Source: Streptomyces tibetensis
GTDB lineage: Bacteria; Actinomycetota; Actinomycetes; Streptomycetales; Streptomycetaceae
NCBI RefSeq assembly: GCF_007655005.1
Contig: NZ_SZVW01000031.1
Span: 1 to 64,000 of the forward strand
Direction: 5' to 3'
Length of the DNA: 64,000 nucleotides
The notes beneath the pieces are model-generated. The model was not told the DNA's origin, did not search any database, and was given only the letters and a program-made list of their open reading frames with translations. Each line of letters begins with the position of its first letter. Within the stretch, counting starts at the first letter, position 1. The position numbers and the translations under genes are program-made. This document shows positions 17,260-26,164 of the stretch, piece after piece.

Positions 17260-19020
17260 ATGGACAGCCGCCGCCCCCCGCTCGCGCCCGCGTGCCCCAC
17301 CCTGCCGGAGTACGTACGGCACTGGGCCGAGACCACACCCGACCGCCGGGCCTTCACCTTCGTCGAGCACCCGGCACCGCACTCGCGCGGCATCCACCGC
17401 ACCCTGACCTGGCACCGCCTGGACGTGCGGGTGCGGGCGCTCGCCGCACGCCTCGCCGACGAGGCCGGGCCCGGGGACCGGGTCGCCCTGCTGTGTCCGC
17501 AGGGCACGGAGTACGTGACCGCTTTCCTCGCGACCCTGACGGCCGGGCTGGTCGCCGTACCGCTGTACACGCCGGGCCTGCCCGGGCACGCCGACCGGCT
17601 CGCGGGCGTCCTGGCCGACGCGCTCCCGTCGGTGGTGGTGACCACGAGCCGGGCCCGCGACGAGGTGCGGGACTTCCTCGGGACCGGCGGGCCGCGGATC
17701 GTCGTCGCGGACGAGGTGCCCGACGACGACGGCCGCGACCGGCAACCGGTCATCCTGGACCCCGGGGCACCCGCCTACCTCCAGTACACGTCCGGTTCGA
17801 CCCGCGCCCCGGCCGGCGTCGAGATCAGCCACGGCAACGTCGTCGCCAACGCCCGCCAGGCCCTGGCCGCCTACGGCCTCGACACCCGCCCGATGACCAG
17901 TGTGGGCTGGCTGCCGCTCTACCACGACATGGGGCTGGTGCTCAGCGTCGCGGCCCCGGTGGCGCGCGGGGCGCTCTCGGTGCTGATGGACCCGGCGGCG
18001 TTCCTGCACGAACCCGTGCGCTGGCTGCGGCTGCTCGCCGCGCATCCGAACGCCGTGAGCGCCGCGCCCAACTTCGCCTACGACTACTGCGTCGCGACCG
18101 TCACCGCCGACCAGAAGGAGGGCCTGCGGCTGGACAAGGTGACGGCGCTGATCAACGGCAGTGAGCCGGTCCGCCCGGGCACGGCCGACCGGTTCCACAC
18201 GGCGTTCGCCGGCCAGGGCCTGGCGCCCGGGACGCACTGCCCGTCGTACGGGCTGGCCGAGGCCACGGTGTTCGTGTGCGCGGCCCGGCCGGGTGAGCCG
18301 CTCAGCCGGTTCGCGCTCGACCGCGACGCCCTGGCGGCCGGAAAGGCCCTGCCCGCCCGGCCCGACGATCCCCGGGCGGTGCTGCTGGCGGGCTGTGGCA
18401 CTCCGGCGGGGCAGCGGGTGCGGGTCGCCGACCCGGTGACGCGGGTGCCGCTGCCGGAGGGTGAGGTCGGGGAGATCTGGGTGCAGGGCCCGAACGTGGG
18501 CCGCGGCTACTGGAACCGGGACTCGCAGGAGGTCTTCGGCGCGGAGTTCACGGACGCCACGCCCGGCTCGGGACGCTGGCTGCGCACGGGTGATCTGGGA
18601 ACGGTGCTGGAGGGGCAGCTGGTCGTCACGGGACGGCTGAAGGACCTGATCATCGTCGACGGGCGCAACCACTACCCGCAGGACGTCGAGGCGACGGTGC
18701 AGGAGGCGCACGAGGTGGTGCGCCGGGACCGGCTCGCCGCCTTCGCCGTGCCGGGGGGTGCCGGTGGCGAGTGTGCGGTCGTCGTGGCGGAGCACGCGCG
18801 GACCGCGCGCCTCGCCGAACTGGACGTACCGGCCGTGGTGCGTGCCGTGCGCGGGGGCGTCTCCGCGCGGCACGGACTGCGGCTGGCCGATGTCGTCCTG
18901 GTGCCGCCGGGTACGGTGCCACGCACCTCCAGCGGCAAGGTGTCGCGGGCGCTGACCCGCGCCCGGTATCTGGAGGGTGCCTTCGGCGGGCAGGTCCGGG
19001 CGGCGGGTGGGGCCGAATGA
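17260..19020 (+). CDS. FadD32-like fatty-acyl-AMP ligase
   Basis: A 586-residue adenylating enzyme of the fatty-acyl-AMP ligase type. These activate a fatty acid as acyl-adenylate and load it on an ACP instead of CoA. The P-loop-like LQYTSGSTRAPAGVEISH (174-191), the SYGLAEATVFV motif (329-339) and KDLIIVDGRNHYPQDVEATV are the forms seen in FadD32. The C-terminal TSSGKVSRA places the catalytic Lys at 560. It is encoded 71 bases after the carboxyltransferase, and its stop overlaps the synthase start by four bases. It should therefore load the synthase's N-terminal ACP, as FadD32 does for Pks13. Confidence 0.93.
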   Translation: MDSRRPPLAPACPTLPEYVRHWAETTPDRRAFTFVEHPAPHSRGIHRTLTWHRLDVRVRALAARLADEAGPGDRVALLCPQGTEYVTAFLATLTAGLVAVPLYTPGLPGHADRLAGVLADALPSVVVTTSRARDEVRDFLGTGGPRIVVADEVPDDDGRDRQPVILDPGAPAYLQYTSGSTRAPAGVEISHGNVVANARQALAAYGLDTRPMTSVGWLPLYHDMGLVLSVAAPVARGALSVLMDPAAFLHEPVRWLRLLAAHPNAVSAAPNFAYDYCVATVTADQKEGLRLDKVTALINGSEPVRPGTADRFHTAFAGQGLAPGTHCPSYGLAEATVFVCAARPGEPLSRFALDRDALAAGKALPARPDDPRAVLLAGCGTPAGQRVRVADPVTRVPLPEGEVGEIWVQGPNVGRGYWNRDSQEVFGAEFTDATPGSGRWLRTGDLGTVLEGQLVVTGRLKDLIIVDGRNHYPQDVEATVQEAHEVVRRDRLAAFAVPGGAGGECAVVVAEHARTARLAELDVPAVVRAVRGGVSARHGLRLADVVLVPPGTVPRTSSGKVSRALTRARYLEGAFGGQVRAAGGAE

Positions 19021-22000
19021 GGACGGTCGACGAGGCCGCGCTGCGCCGGCTGATCGCCGAGCGGGTGGCCGCCTGGACCGGGACGTCCCCGGACGACGCC
19101 CCGATGGACCGGCCGCTCGCGGATCTCGGCATGGCCTCGCGGGAGGCCGTCGCCCTGGCCGGTGAGCTGTCCCGCGCCACCGGCCGGGAGCTGCCGACGA
19201 CGCTGCTGTGGGAGACGCCCACCGGGGAGGCCCTGGTGGCTCGGCTGTGCGAGTCACCTGCCCCGGGAGCCGGGGCGGCTCCGATGCCGCGTCCCGCGGT
19301 GCCGGGCGGTACGGCCGAGCCGGTCGCGGTCGTCGGGGTCGGCTGCCGCCTGCCCGGCGGCGTGCACGGCCCGGACGACTACTGGCGGCTGCTCAGCGAG
19401 GGTGTCGACGCGATCCGGCGCGTCCCGGAGGACCGCTGGCGCGACTTCACCGCGTTCCCACCCGCCGACGCGCATCCGTACGGCGGTTACCTCGACGACA
19501 TCGCCGGGTTCGACGCCGACTTCTTCCGCATCACCCCGCGCGAGGCCGCGGTGATGGACCCCCAGCAGCGGATCCTGCTGGAGGTCGTCCACGAGGCGCT
19601 CGGCCACGCCGCCGTGCCGGCCGGGTCCCTGGCGGGCACGGCCACCGGCGTGTTCGTCGGCATCTCCGCACCGGAGTACGGGCAGTTGACGGGCGCCGAC
19701 CCGGCCGCCGTCGACCCCTGGGCTCCGGCAGGGGGCGCGCTCAGCGTCGGCGCCGGACGGCTCGCGTACGTCCTGGACACCCGCGGACCGAGCCTGGCCG
19801 TCGACACGGCCTGCTCCTCCTCGCTGGTCGCCGTCCATTACGCCTGCGTCAGTCTGCGCACCGGCGAGAGCGACATGGCGATCGCGGCCGGGGTCAACCT
19901 GCTGCTGTCGCCGGTCGTCACGGTCGCCTTCCGGCGGGCGGGCGCCCTGGCACCGGACGGGCGCTGCAAGCCGTTCTCCGCGGCGGCCGACGGCATCGGG
20001 CGCGGCGAGGGCTGCGCGGCCGTGATCCTCAAGCGGCTCTCCGACGCCGAGCGGGACGGCGACCGGGTGCTGGCCGTCATCCGCGCCAGCGCCGTCAACT
20101 CCGACGGCCGCTCGAACGGCCTCATGGCTCCCAACCCGGCCGCACAGCAGGCGTTGCTGGAGCGGGCGTACGCGCAGGCCGGGCTCGCCGCCGAGCACGT
20201 CGACTACGTCGAGGCGCACGGTACGGGCACCCCGCTGGGCGATCCGATCGAGGCGGGTGCGCTCGGCGCGGTCCTCGGCGCGGGACGGGACCCCGACCAG
20301 CCGCTGCTGCTGGGGTCCGCCAAGGGCAACCTCGGCCATCTGGAGTCCGCCGCGGGCGTCGCGGGCCTGGTGAAGACCGTGCTGGCCCTGCATCACGACG
20401 GCATCCCGCCGTCCCTGCACTGCGAGGGGGGCAGTTCCCTCACCGACCCCCGGCTGCGGGTGGTGACCGAGCCGGAGCCCTGGCCCCGCTACGGCGGCAC
20501 GGCCGTAGCGGGCGTCTCCGGGTTCGGCTTCGGAGGCACCAACGCCCATGTGGTGCTGGAGGAAGGACCGCCCGGCCTGGTCCCGGTGCGACCGGCCGAG
20601 GAACCGGCCGCCCGCCTGCACCTGCTCTCCGACCTGGACACCGAGCGCCTGCGCGACACGGCGGGCAGGCTCGCCGGGCGGTTGCGGAACGGCGCCGCGC
20701 ACCCCGCGGACGTGGCACGGACCCTGGCCGGCCGTACGGGCCGCGGTCCCGTGCGCGCCGCCGTGGCCGCCCGAGACCGGGACGAACTGGCCGACGCGCT
20801 GGACGCGTTGGCGTCCGGGCGCCCGGACCCGCGAGTGACGACCGGGGACCGCGACCGCGTGGGGCGCGGCCCCGTGTGGGTCTTCTCCGGGTACGGCAGT
20901 CAGTGGCCCGGCATGGGGCGCCGGCTGCTGGCCGAGGAACCCGCGTTCGCCGCCGCCGTCGAGAAGCTCGACCCGCAGCTCGCCCCCGAGTGCGGCCTCT
21001 CCCTGTACGACCATCTGTCCTCGGGCGACGGTCTCGACCGTCTGGAGGTCGCCCAACCAGTGCTGTTCGGCCTTCAGCTGGCGCTCGCCGAGCTGTGGCG
21101 TTCCCACGGTGTCGAGCCCGCCGGGGTGATCGGCCACTCCATGGGCGAGGTGGCGGCGGCCGTGTGCGCGGGTGCGCTGGACGTGACGGACGGGGCGCGT
21201 GTCATCGCCGTACGGGCCCGGCTGCTGAGTGGGCTGCGGGGCGGCGCGATGGCCGTGGTGGACCTGGACGACACCGAACTCGACGCGCTGGCACGGGACT
21301 TCCCGGAGGTGCATGTCGCCGTGCACTCCTCCCCGCGGCAGAAGGTCGTCACGGGTGAGGAGGCCGCGGTGGCCGGGCTCGTGCACCGGCTGGAGGGGCA
21401 GGGCCGGGCGGCGAGGGCCATGCGGGTCGTCGGCGCCGGGCACTCGCCGCAGGTGGACGGGTTGTTGCCGGAGCTGGCGGACGCGCTGTCCGGCATCCGG
21501 GGGCGGCGGCCGCGCGTCCCGGTCCACTCCACGGTCCTCGACGATCCGCGCGGGGACTGCCTCTTCGACGCCGCGCACTGGGCGGCCAACCTGCGCAGGC
21601 CCGTGCGGCTGGACCGGGCGCTGGCGTCGGCAGCGGCCGTCGGCCACACGGCCTTCGTCGAGATCTCCCCCCACCCCGTGCTGACGGGAGCCGTCGCCGA
21701 CACCGTGCCGGGCGCCCTCGCCCTGGCCACGCTGCGCCGGGACGCCGACGGGTCGGAGGCGTTCGCCGGGCAACTGGGCGCCCTGTACGCGGCGGGACAG
21801 CGCCTGCCCGTGCCGCCGGGGCGGGTCATCGACCTGCCGCTGCCCCGGTGGCGGCACGTACGGCACTGGTGGACGGACGGCCGGGCGGCCGGCACCGAGC
21901 CACTGCGTGAGGAACCTTCTGCCGCAGTGAGCGAGCCTTCCTCGGTCCTGACCCGCCTGACCCACCACATCGCCGCCGTCACCGGCCACTCCCCCGCCCG

Positions 22001-22985
22001 TATCACCCCGGGCACCGCGTGGGCCGACCTCGGGCTGGACTCGCTGATGGCGGTCCGGGTGCGCACGGCGGTGCAGCGCGAGTTCGGCGTCGAACTGCCC
22101 CTGCGCGAGCTGTTCGCCGCCGTCACCGTCGAGGACGCCGCCACCCGCCTCGAGCGCGCCCTCCCCCGGAACGACACCCCGGTGCGGCCCCTGCGCGCCA
22201 CCGGCTCGCGGCCCCCGCTGTTCCTCGTCCACGCCGCCGGCGGCCCGGTCGGCGTCTACCGGACGCTCACCGAACTCCTCGGCGACGACCAGCCGGTGTA
22301 CGGGCTGGAACGGATCGAGGAGGCCCGGACCGTGCCCGAGAAGGCGCGGCGCTACGCCGAGGCGATCGACGCCGTCCGTCCCGACGGCCCGTTGCTGCTG
22401 GGGGGCTGGTCCTTCGGCGGCTTCGTGGCCCAGGAGACGGCGCGGCACCTGACGGCCGCCGGGCGGGAGGTGCGGCTGGTCGTGCTCATCGACTCCGTAC
22501 GACCGCTCCCCCTCCCTGGAGTGACGCGTTCGGACCGGATCCGGGCGCACTTCGAGGGCTTCGCCCGCCACGTCGCGGACGCCTACGGCGTACGGCTGGA
22601 GTTGCCGTACGACGAGCTCGTGGCGATGGGCGACGACGCGGCCCGGATCGACGCCGTGCTGCGCGTCCTGCGCGAGGCCGCCGACGTGCCGCCCGCGGCG
22701 CTGGAGCACCAGCGGTCCTCCTACCTGGACATGGGCATCGGCGAGTCGCACAGTCCCGCCCCCCACGACGGGCCGGTGGTCCTCTACCGCGCCACCGAGC
22801 CCGCGCCGCACACCGTGCGCGACCCCGCGTACGAGCGGGACGACCCGGCGCTGGGCTGGGACGAGGTGTGCCCACGACTGCGGGTGGTGCCGGTGCCCGG
22901 TCACCATCTGTCGCTGCTCGATCCGCCGCACGTCGGCGAGATCGCCGCCCATCTGAGCCGGACACTCGCCGAGCCGGCCCCCTGA
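19017..22985 (+). CDS. Pks13-like condensing polyketide synthase (ACP-KS-AT-ACP-TE)
   Basis: A 1322-residue type I synthase with the Pks13 domain order. The N-terminal ACP has ADLGMASREAVALAGE (phosphopantetheine Ser41). The ketosynthase has DTACSSS (Cys266), HGTGT (His401) and GNLGH (His441). The acyltransferase has GHSMGEV (Ser708) and His809. The second ACP is at DLGLDSLMAVRV (Ser1009). The thioesterase has GGWSFGG (Ser1132), Asp1159 and His1297. No KR, DH, ER or methyltransferase is present. In mycobacteria this arrangement Claisen-condenses two fatty chains to an alpha-alkyl beta-keto ester, and the thioesterase transfers it to trehalose. At about 1320 versus about 1730 residues it lacks Pks13's long linkers. 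Start ATG 19017, overlapping the ligase stop. Confidence 0.93.
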   Translation: MRTVDEAALRRLIAERVAAWTGTSPDDAPMDRPLADLGMASREAVALAGELSRATGRELPTTLLWETPTGEALVARLCESPAPGAGAAPMPRPAVPGGTAEPVAVVGVGCRLPGGVHGPDDYWRLLSEGVDAIRRVPEDRWRDFTAFPPADAHPYGGYLDDIAGFDADFFRITPREAAVMDPQQRILLEVVHEALGHAAVPAGSLAGTATGVFVGISAPEYGQLTGADPAAVDPWAPAGGALSVGAGRLAYVLDTRGPSLAVDTACSSSLVAVHYACVSLRTGESDMAIAAGVNLLLSPVVTVAFRRAGALAPDGRCKPFSAAADGIGRGEGCAAVILKRLSDAERDGDRVLAVIRASAVNSDGRSNGLMAPNPAAQQALLERAYAQAGLAAEHVDYVEAHGTGTPLGDPIEAGALGAVLGAGRDPDQPLLLGSAKGNLGHLESAAGVAGLVKTVLALHHDGIPPSLHCEGGSSLTDPRLRVVTEPEPWPRYGGTAVAGVSGFGFGGTNAHVVLEEGPPGLVPVRPAEEPAARLHLLSDLDTERLRDTAGRLAGRLRNGAAHPADVARTLAGRTGRGPVRAAVAARDRDELADALDALASGRPDPRVTTGDRDRVGRGPVWVFSGYGSQWPGMGRRLLAEEPAFAAAVEKLDPQLAPECGLSLYDHLSSGDGLDRLEVAQPVLFGLQLALAELWRSHGVEPAGVIGHSMGEVAAAVCAGALDVTDGARVIAVRARLLSGLRGGAMAVVDLDDTELDALARDFPEVHVAVHSSPRQKVVTGEEAAVAGLVHRLEGQGRAARAMRVVGAGHSPQVDGLLPELADALSGIRGRRPRVPVHSTVLDDPRGDCLFDAAHWAANLRRPVRLDRALASAAAVGHTAFVEISPHPVLTGAVADTVPGALALATLRRDADGSEAFAGQLGALYAAGQRLPVPPGRVIDLPLPRWRHVRHWWTDGRAAGTEPLREEPSAAVSEPSSVLTRLTHHIAAVTGHSPARITPGTAWADLGLDSLMAVRVRTAVQREFGVELPLRELFAAVTVEDAATRLERALPRNDTPVRPLRATGSRPPLFLVHAAGGPVGVYRTLTELLGDDQPVYGLERIEEARTVPEKARRYAEAIDAVRPDGPLLLGGWSFGGFVAQETARHLTAAGREVRLVVLIDSVRPLPLPGVTRSDRIRAHFEGFARHVADAYGVRLELPYDELVAMGDDAARIDAVLRVLREAADVPPAALEHQRSSYLDMGIGESHSPAPHDGPVVLYRATEPAPHTVRDPAYERDDPALGWDEVCPRLRVVPVPGHHLSLLDPPHVGEIAAHLSRTLAEPAP

Positions 22986-23006
22986 CATGGAACCCGAGGA
23001 GCCGTC

Positions 23007-23960
23007 ATGCCCCACCTGCCGCAGCAGCCCGCCGCCGGAGTGTCCCGGCGCACCGTCGCCAGAGCGACGGCCGCCGCCTCTCTCGCCGCCCTGTTCGGGG
23101 CCGCGGCCGGCACGGCCCCGGCCCGGGCGGCCACCCGGCTCGGACCGCGCACGCTGGACGTGTCCGTGCCCTCCGCGGCGCTCGGCCGCAGCGCTCCGGT
23201 CCGGCTGATCCTGCCGTCGGACTTCGGTACGCGCCCGGAGAAGAAGTACCCGGTGCTGTACCTGCTGCACGGCGCGCACGACGACTACACCTCGTGGACC
23301 CGTGAGACGGACATCGAGGCGTTCACCGCCGGCCGCGACCTGATCGTGGCGATGCCGGACGCGGGCCCCACCGGCATCCCGAGCGTCTGGCGCGGCGGCC
23401 CCGACTACGAGACGTTCCAGCTGAAGGAGGTGCCGGCGCTGCTCGCCCGGGACTACCGGGCCTCCGGCACCCGGGCGGTCGCCGGGGTGTCCACCGGCGG
23501 CTACGGGGCCATGGCCCACGCGGCCCGCCACCCCGGGGCGTTCACCGCGGCGGCCTCCTACAGCGGCATTCTCGACACCACCGCCCCCGGTGTTCCCGCC
23601 ATCATGGACGCGATCGTGGCCCGCGAGAACCTGCCGGCCGCGTCCCTCTGGGGAAATCCGGTCTTCAACCTCCTGACCTGGCGGGACTTCAACCCGCGCG
23701 CCCGCGCCACCGGGCTGCGAGGCACGGCCCTGTACGTGTCGCAGGGCAGCGGAGTCGGCAACGGCGGTGATCCGCTGCCCGGGATCCTGGAGAGCGCCCT
23801 GTGGCCCTCGGCCCAGGGCTTCGCCCGCACGCTGGCCCTGATGGGGATCCCGGCCACCACGCACTTCTACGGGGGCGGCGGGCACGACTGGGCGCACTGG
23901 AAGCCGGAGTTCACGGCCTCGTGGCCGGTCCTCGCCCGTGCGCTGGGCGTGCCAGAGTGA
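23007..23960 (+). CDS. Antigen 85-like Tat-exported acyltransferase/esterase
   Basis: A 317-residue alpha/beta hydrolase of the esterase D/antigen 85 family. A twin-arginine signal (SRRTVARATAAAS, cleavage near ARA-A at 41) precedes the mature domain. YPVLYLLHG and DYTSWTRETDIEAF match the family. The nucleophile elbow GVSTGGYGAMAHA gives Ser162, and GGHDWAHWKPEF gives the catalytic His293, in the same setting as GTHSWxYW of antigen 85. In mycobacteria such enzymes move mycoloyl groups between trehalose and cell-wall arabinogalactan. Only 21 bases separate it from the synthase stop, so it is translated as part of that operon. A simple secreted esterase remains possible. Confidence 0.88.
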   Translation: MPHLPQQPAAGVSRRTVARATAAASLAALFGAAAGTAPARAATRLGPRTLDVSVPSAALGRSAPVRLILPSDFGTRPEKKYPVLYLLHGAHDDYTSWTRETDIEAFTAGRDLIVAMPDAGPTGIPSVWRGGPDYETFQLKEVPALLARDYRASGTRAVAGVSTGGYGAMAHAARHPGAFTAAASYSGILDTTAPGVPAIMDAIVARENLPAASLWGNPVFNLLTWRDFNPRARATGLRGTALYVSQGSGVGNGGDPLPGILESALWPSAQGFARTLALMGIPATTHFYGGGGHDWAHWKPEFTASWPVLARALGVPE

Positions 23961-24082
23961 CGGGCGTGCCGTCGGGGCACGGAACGGAACGGAGGGGTCG
24001 TCCGTCTCACACAGGACTCCCCACTCGTCCCACAGGCGACAGCCCGCGGGTGAGCCGCTTCCGGTCGAAAGGAGTGTCCGTG

Positions 24083-25303
24083 ATGGCTGTGCCCACCCCG
24101 CACGGCGTGCCGGACCGCCCCACCGCGCCGCAGTTCCCCCCTGAGCTGGCGAAGGTGCTGCGCGCCGATCTGGCGGCCGTCGCCGACGAGGTGGAGGAGG
24201 AGGTCCGCCGCCAGGTCCCCGAGTACGCGCGGCCCGCCGACGGCACGTACCGCCAGAACCTGCGGTCCGGGGTGGTGCAGGCGCTGACCCTGTTCGTCGA
24301 CCACATCGCCGATCCGCGCGACGACGGGGGCGCGATCGCGGCGACGTACTACGAACTCGGGCGGGGCGAGGCCCTGGAGGGCCGCAGTCTGGACGCGCTG
24401 CAGTCCGCGCTGCGGGTCGGCGGGATGCGCGCCTGGCGGCGGATGGGCCAGACGGCGGAGGAACTCGGGCTGGACTCCACGGTCGTGGCCGTGCTCGGGG
24501 AGCTGGCGTTCCGGACCGTGCACGAGGTCGCCCAGGCGGCCGCGTCCGGGTACGCCGAGGCCCAGCTGCGCAGCTCCGACGAGCTGGAGCGGCGCCGCAA
24601 GCGCCTGCTGGAGCTGCTCCTGGAGGACGGGCCGGTGGCGCCGGCGGCGGTGCAGGACCTGGCGCACGGCGCGCGCTGGCCCGTGCCGCGGACGGTCGCC
24701 GTCGTGGCGCTCGCGGCGGCGCCGGACCGGCGGGAGGAGGACCGGCCGCTGGCGGCGGCGGGCGCGCTGGTGGACATGGGGTCCCGCCCGCCGCGCATGC
24801 TGGTGCCCGACCCGGACGGCTCCGGCGGCATCGGCGGCCGGGCGTTCACGCTCGCGCTGCGTGGCCGGCCCGCCGCGATCGGCCCGACGGTCGCGGTCAC
24901 CGAGGCCGCGCAGTCGCTGCGCCTGGCCACCCGGGCGCTCGGTCTGATGGGCCGTGGGGTGCTGCCGCGCCAGGGTGTGGTGCGCTGCGACGAGCATCTG
25001 TCGACGCTGCTGCTGCACGGCGACGAGCCGCTGCTGGAGCGCCTCCGGTCCAGGGCCCTGGCGCCCCTCGACACGGTCTCGGCCGGGCAGCGCGACCGGC
25101 TCGCCGAGACACTGCTGGCCTGGCTGCTCAGCGGCAGCAACGTGCCGGACGTCGCCGTGCGGCTGCACATCCACCCCCAGACGGTCCGCTACCGCCTGCG
25201 CCAGCTGGAGAAGCTCTTCGGCGACGCCCTGCACGACCCGGCGACCCGCCTCGACCTCATTCTCGCGTTGCGCGCGGAATCCCTGCACACACCGCAGAAC
25301 TGA
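24083..25303 (+). CDS. PucR-type transcriptional regulator
   Basis: A 406-residue regulator ending in the PucR C-terminal helix-turn-helix: LSGSNVPDVAVRLHIHPQTVRYRLRQLEKLFG (372-403 region). The N-terminal 170 residues are a helical RsbRD-like domain (VEEEVRRQVPEYARPADGTY) seen in many Streptomyces PucR proteins, and the middle is a degenerate GGDEF-like domain. Effector unknown. AAAGGAG lies eight bases before the ATG at 24083. It is 122 bases after the antigen-85-like gene and 150 before the cutinase. It is therefore the obvious candidate regulator of the Pks13-like locus, by position only. Confidence 0.88.
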   Translation: MAVPTPHGVPDRPTAPQFPPELAKVLRADLAAVADEVEEEVRRQVPEYARPADGTYRQNLRSGVVQALTLFVDHIADPRDDGGAIAATYYELGRGEALEGRSLDALQSALRVGGMRAWRRMGQTAEELGLDSTVVAVLGELAFRTVHEVAQAAASGYAEAQLRSSDELERRRKRLLELLLEDGPVAPAAVQDLAHGARWPVPRTVAVVALAAAPDRREEDRPLAAAGALVDMGSRPPRMLVPDPDGSGGIGGRAFTLALRGRPAAIGPTVAVTEAAQSLRLATRALGLMGRGVLPRQGVVRCDEHLSTLLLHGDEPLLERLRSRALAPLDTVSAGQRDRLAETLLAWLLSGSNVPDVAVRLHIHPQTVRYRLRQLEKLFGDALHDPATRLDLILALRAESLHTPQN

Positions 25304-25453
25304 CGTCCGCATTCAGGAATTTGCTCAATCGGCGACAAAAACCGGCGGGGTTTCCATAATCCCGTCCATAACAGCAGGCGAAAGAAAGCCCATACGTTCG
25401 GGGCGTCCTTTTTCGCAGGCGCTTCACGCGCCTTTCCACGCGGAGGATCCCCC

Positions 25454-26095
25454 ATGCGTATCCGTATGTGTCTCGCGGCGCTCTCCCTGGCCGGCGGGGC
25501 GGGTCTCGCCACCCTCTCGGCTCCCCCGGCCATGGCCGCGGCCTGCTCGGACGTCGAGGTCGTCGCCGCCCGCGGCACCTTCGAGCCGGGCACGCTCGGC
25601 TTCATCGTCGGCGACCCGGTGTATTCCGCCCTGCAGAAGAAGGCGGCGGGCAAGAACGTGTCCAGCTACAAGGTGAACTACCCCGCCGACCTCTCCCCCA
25701 CGTCCGCGGCGCAGGGCAATCTCGATCTGGTGAACCATGTGAAGAGCCAGGCCGCCGCCTGCCCGGGCCAGAAGTTCGTTCTCGTCGGCTATTCGCAAGG
25801 CGCGAACGTCGTGGACAACTCGATCGGCATCAGCAGCGCCGGCGCGGTGGTCGGCAGCCCCATCGTGGCCACCCTGCCCGCCGCGGTCGAGCCGAAGGTC
25901 GCCGCGGTGCTGCTGTTCGGCAACCCGATCCGGGCGCTCGGCAAGAGCGTCACCGGCACCTACCAGAGCCGCACCCTCGACCTCTGTGCCAAGGGCGACC
26001 CCGTCTGTGAGAACGGCGGGGGCGATGTCGGGGCGCACCTGAGCTACCGGGACGACGCCGAGGAGGCGGCCACGTTCGCCGCGGGCAGACTCTGA
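25454..26095 (+). CDS. Secreted cutinase-family lipase
   Basis: A 213-residue secreted serine esterase of the cutinase family. A signal peptide ends near PAMA-AA (about residue 29). The mature enzyme has GYSQG with Ser114, GDPVC with Asp182 and H195 as triad, and paired cysteines Cys31/Cys103 and Cys178/Cys185. These features all fit actinobacterial cutinase-like proteins such as the Culp group. Substrates range from cutin-like polyesters to phospholipids and triglycerides. In mycobacteria a cutinase-like gene (Rv3802c) lies between fadD32 and the fbp genes, so its presence here strengthens the resemblance. It probably has its own promoter in 25304-25453. A terminator follows. Confidence 0.92.
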   Translation: MRIRMCLAALSLAGGAGLATLSAPPAMAAACSDVEVVAARGTFEPGTLGFIVGDPVYSALQKKAAGKNVSSYKVNYPADLSPTSAAQGNLDLVNHVKSQAAACPGQKFVLVGYSQGANVVDNSIGISSAGAVVGSPIVATLPAAVEPKVAAVLLFGNPIRALGKSVTGTYQSRTLDLCAKGDPVCENGGGDVGAHLSYRDDAEEAATFAAGRL

Positions 26096-26111
26096 TCCCG
26101 TCCGGCGCGAA

Positions 26112-26141
26112 GGGGCCCGGGAGGAGGTCCTCCCGGGCCCC
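26112..26141. terminator. Bidirectional terminator after cutinase
   Basis: Arms GGGGCCCGGGAGG and CCTCCCGGGCCCC pair perfectly around AGGT. It lies between the cutinase and the convergent hydrolase gene. Confidence 0.85.
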
Positions 26142-26164
26142 GGGCGTGCGTACCGGGCGAGGGT

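Noticed and set aside
19254..23897. A 1547-codon open frame on the minus strand across the synthase
   Set aside because: It is antisense to the strongly supported synthase and esterase genes. Composition is Gly, Arg, Val and His-rich with no domain; it is a by-product of GC-rich third positions.
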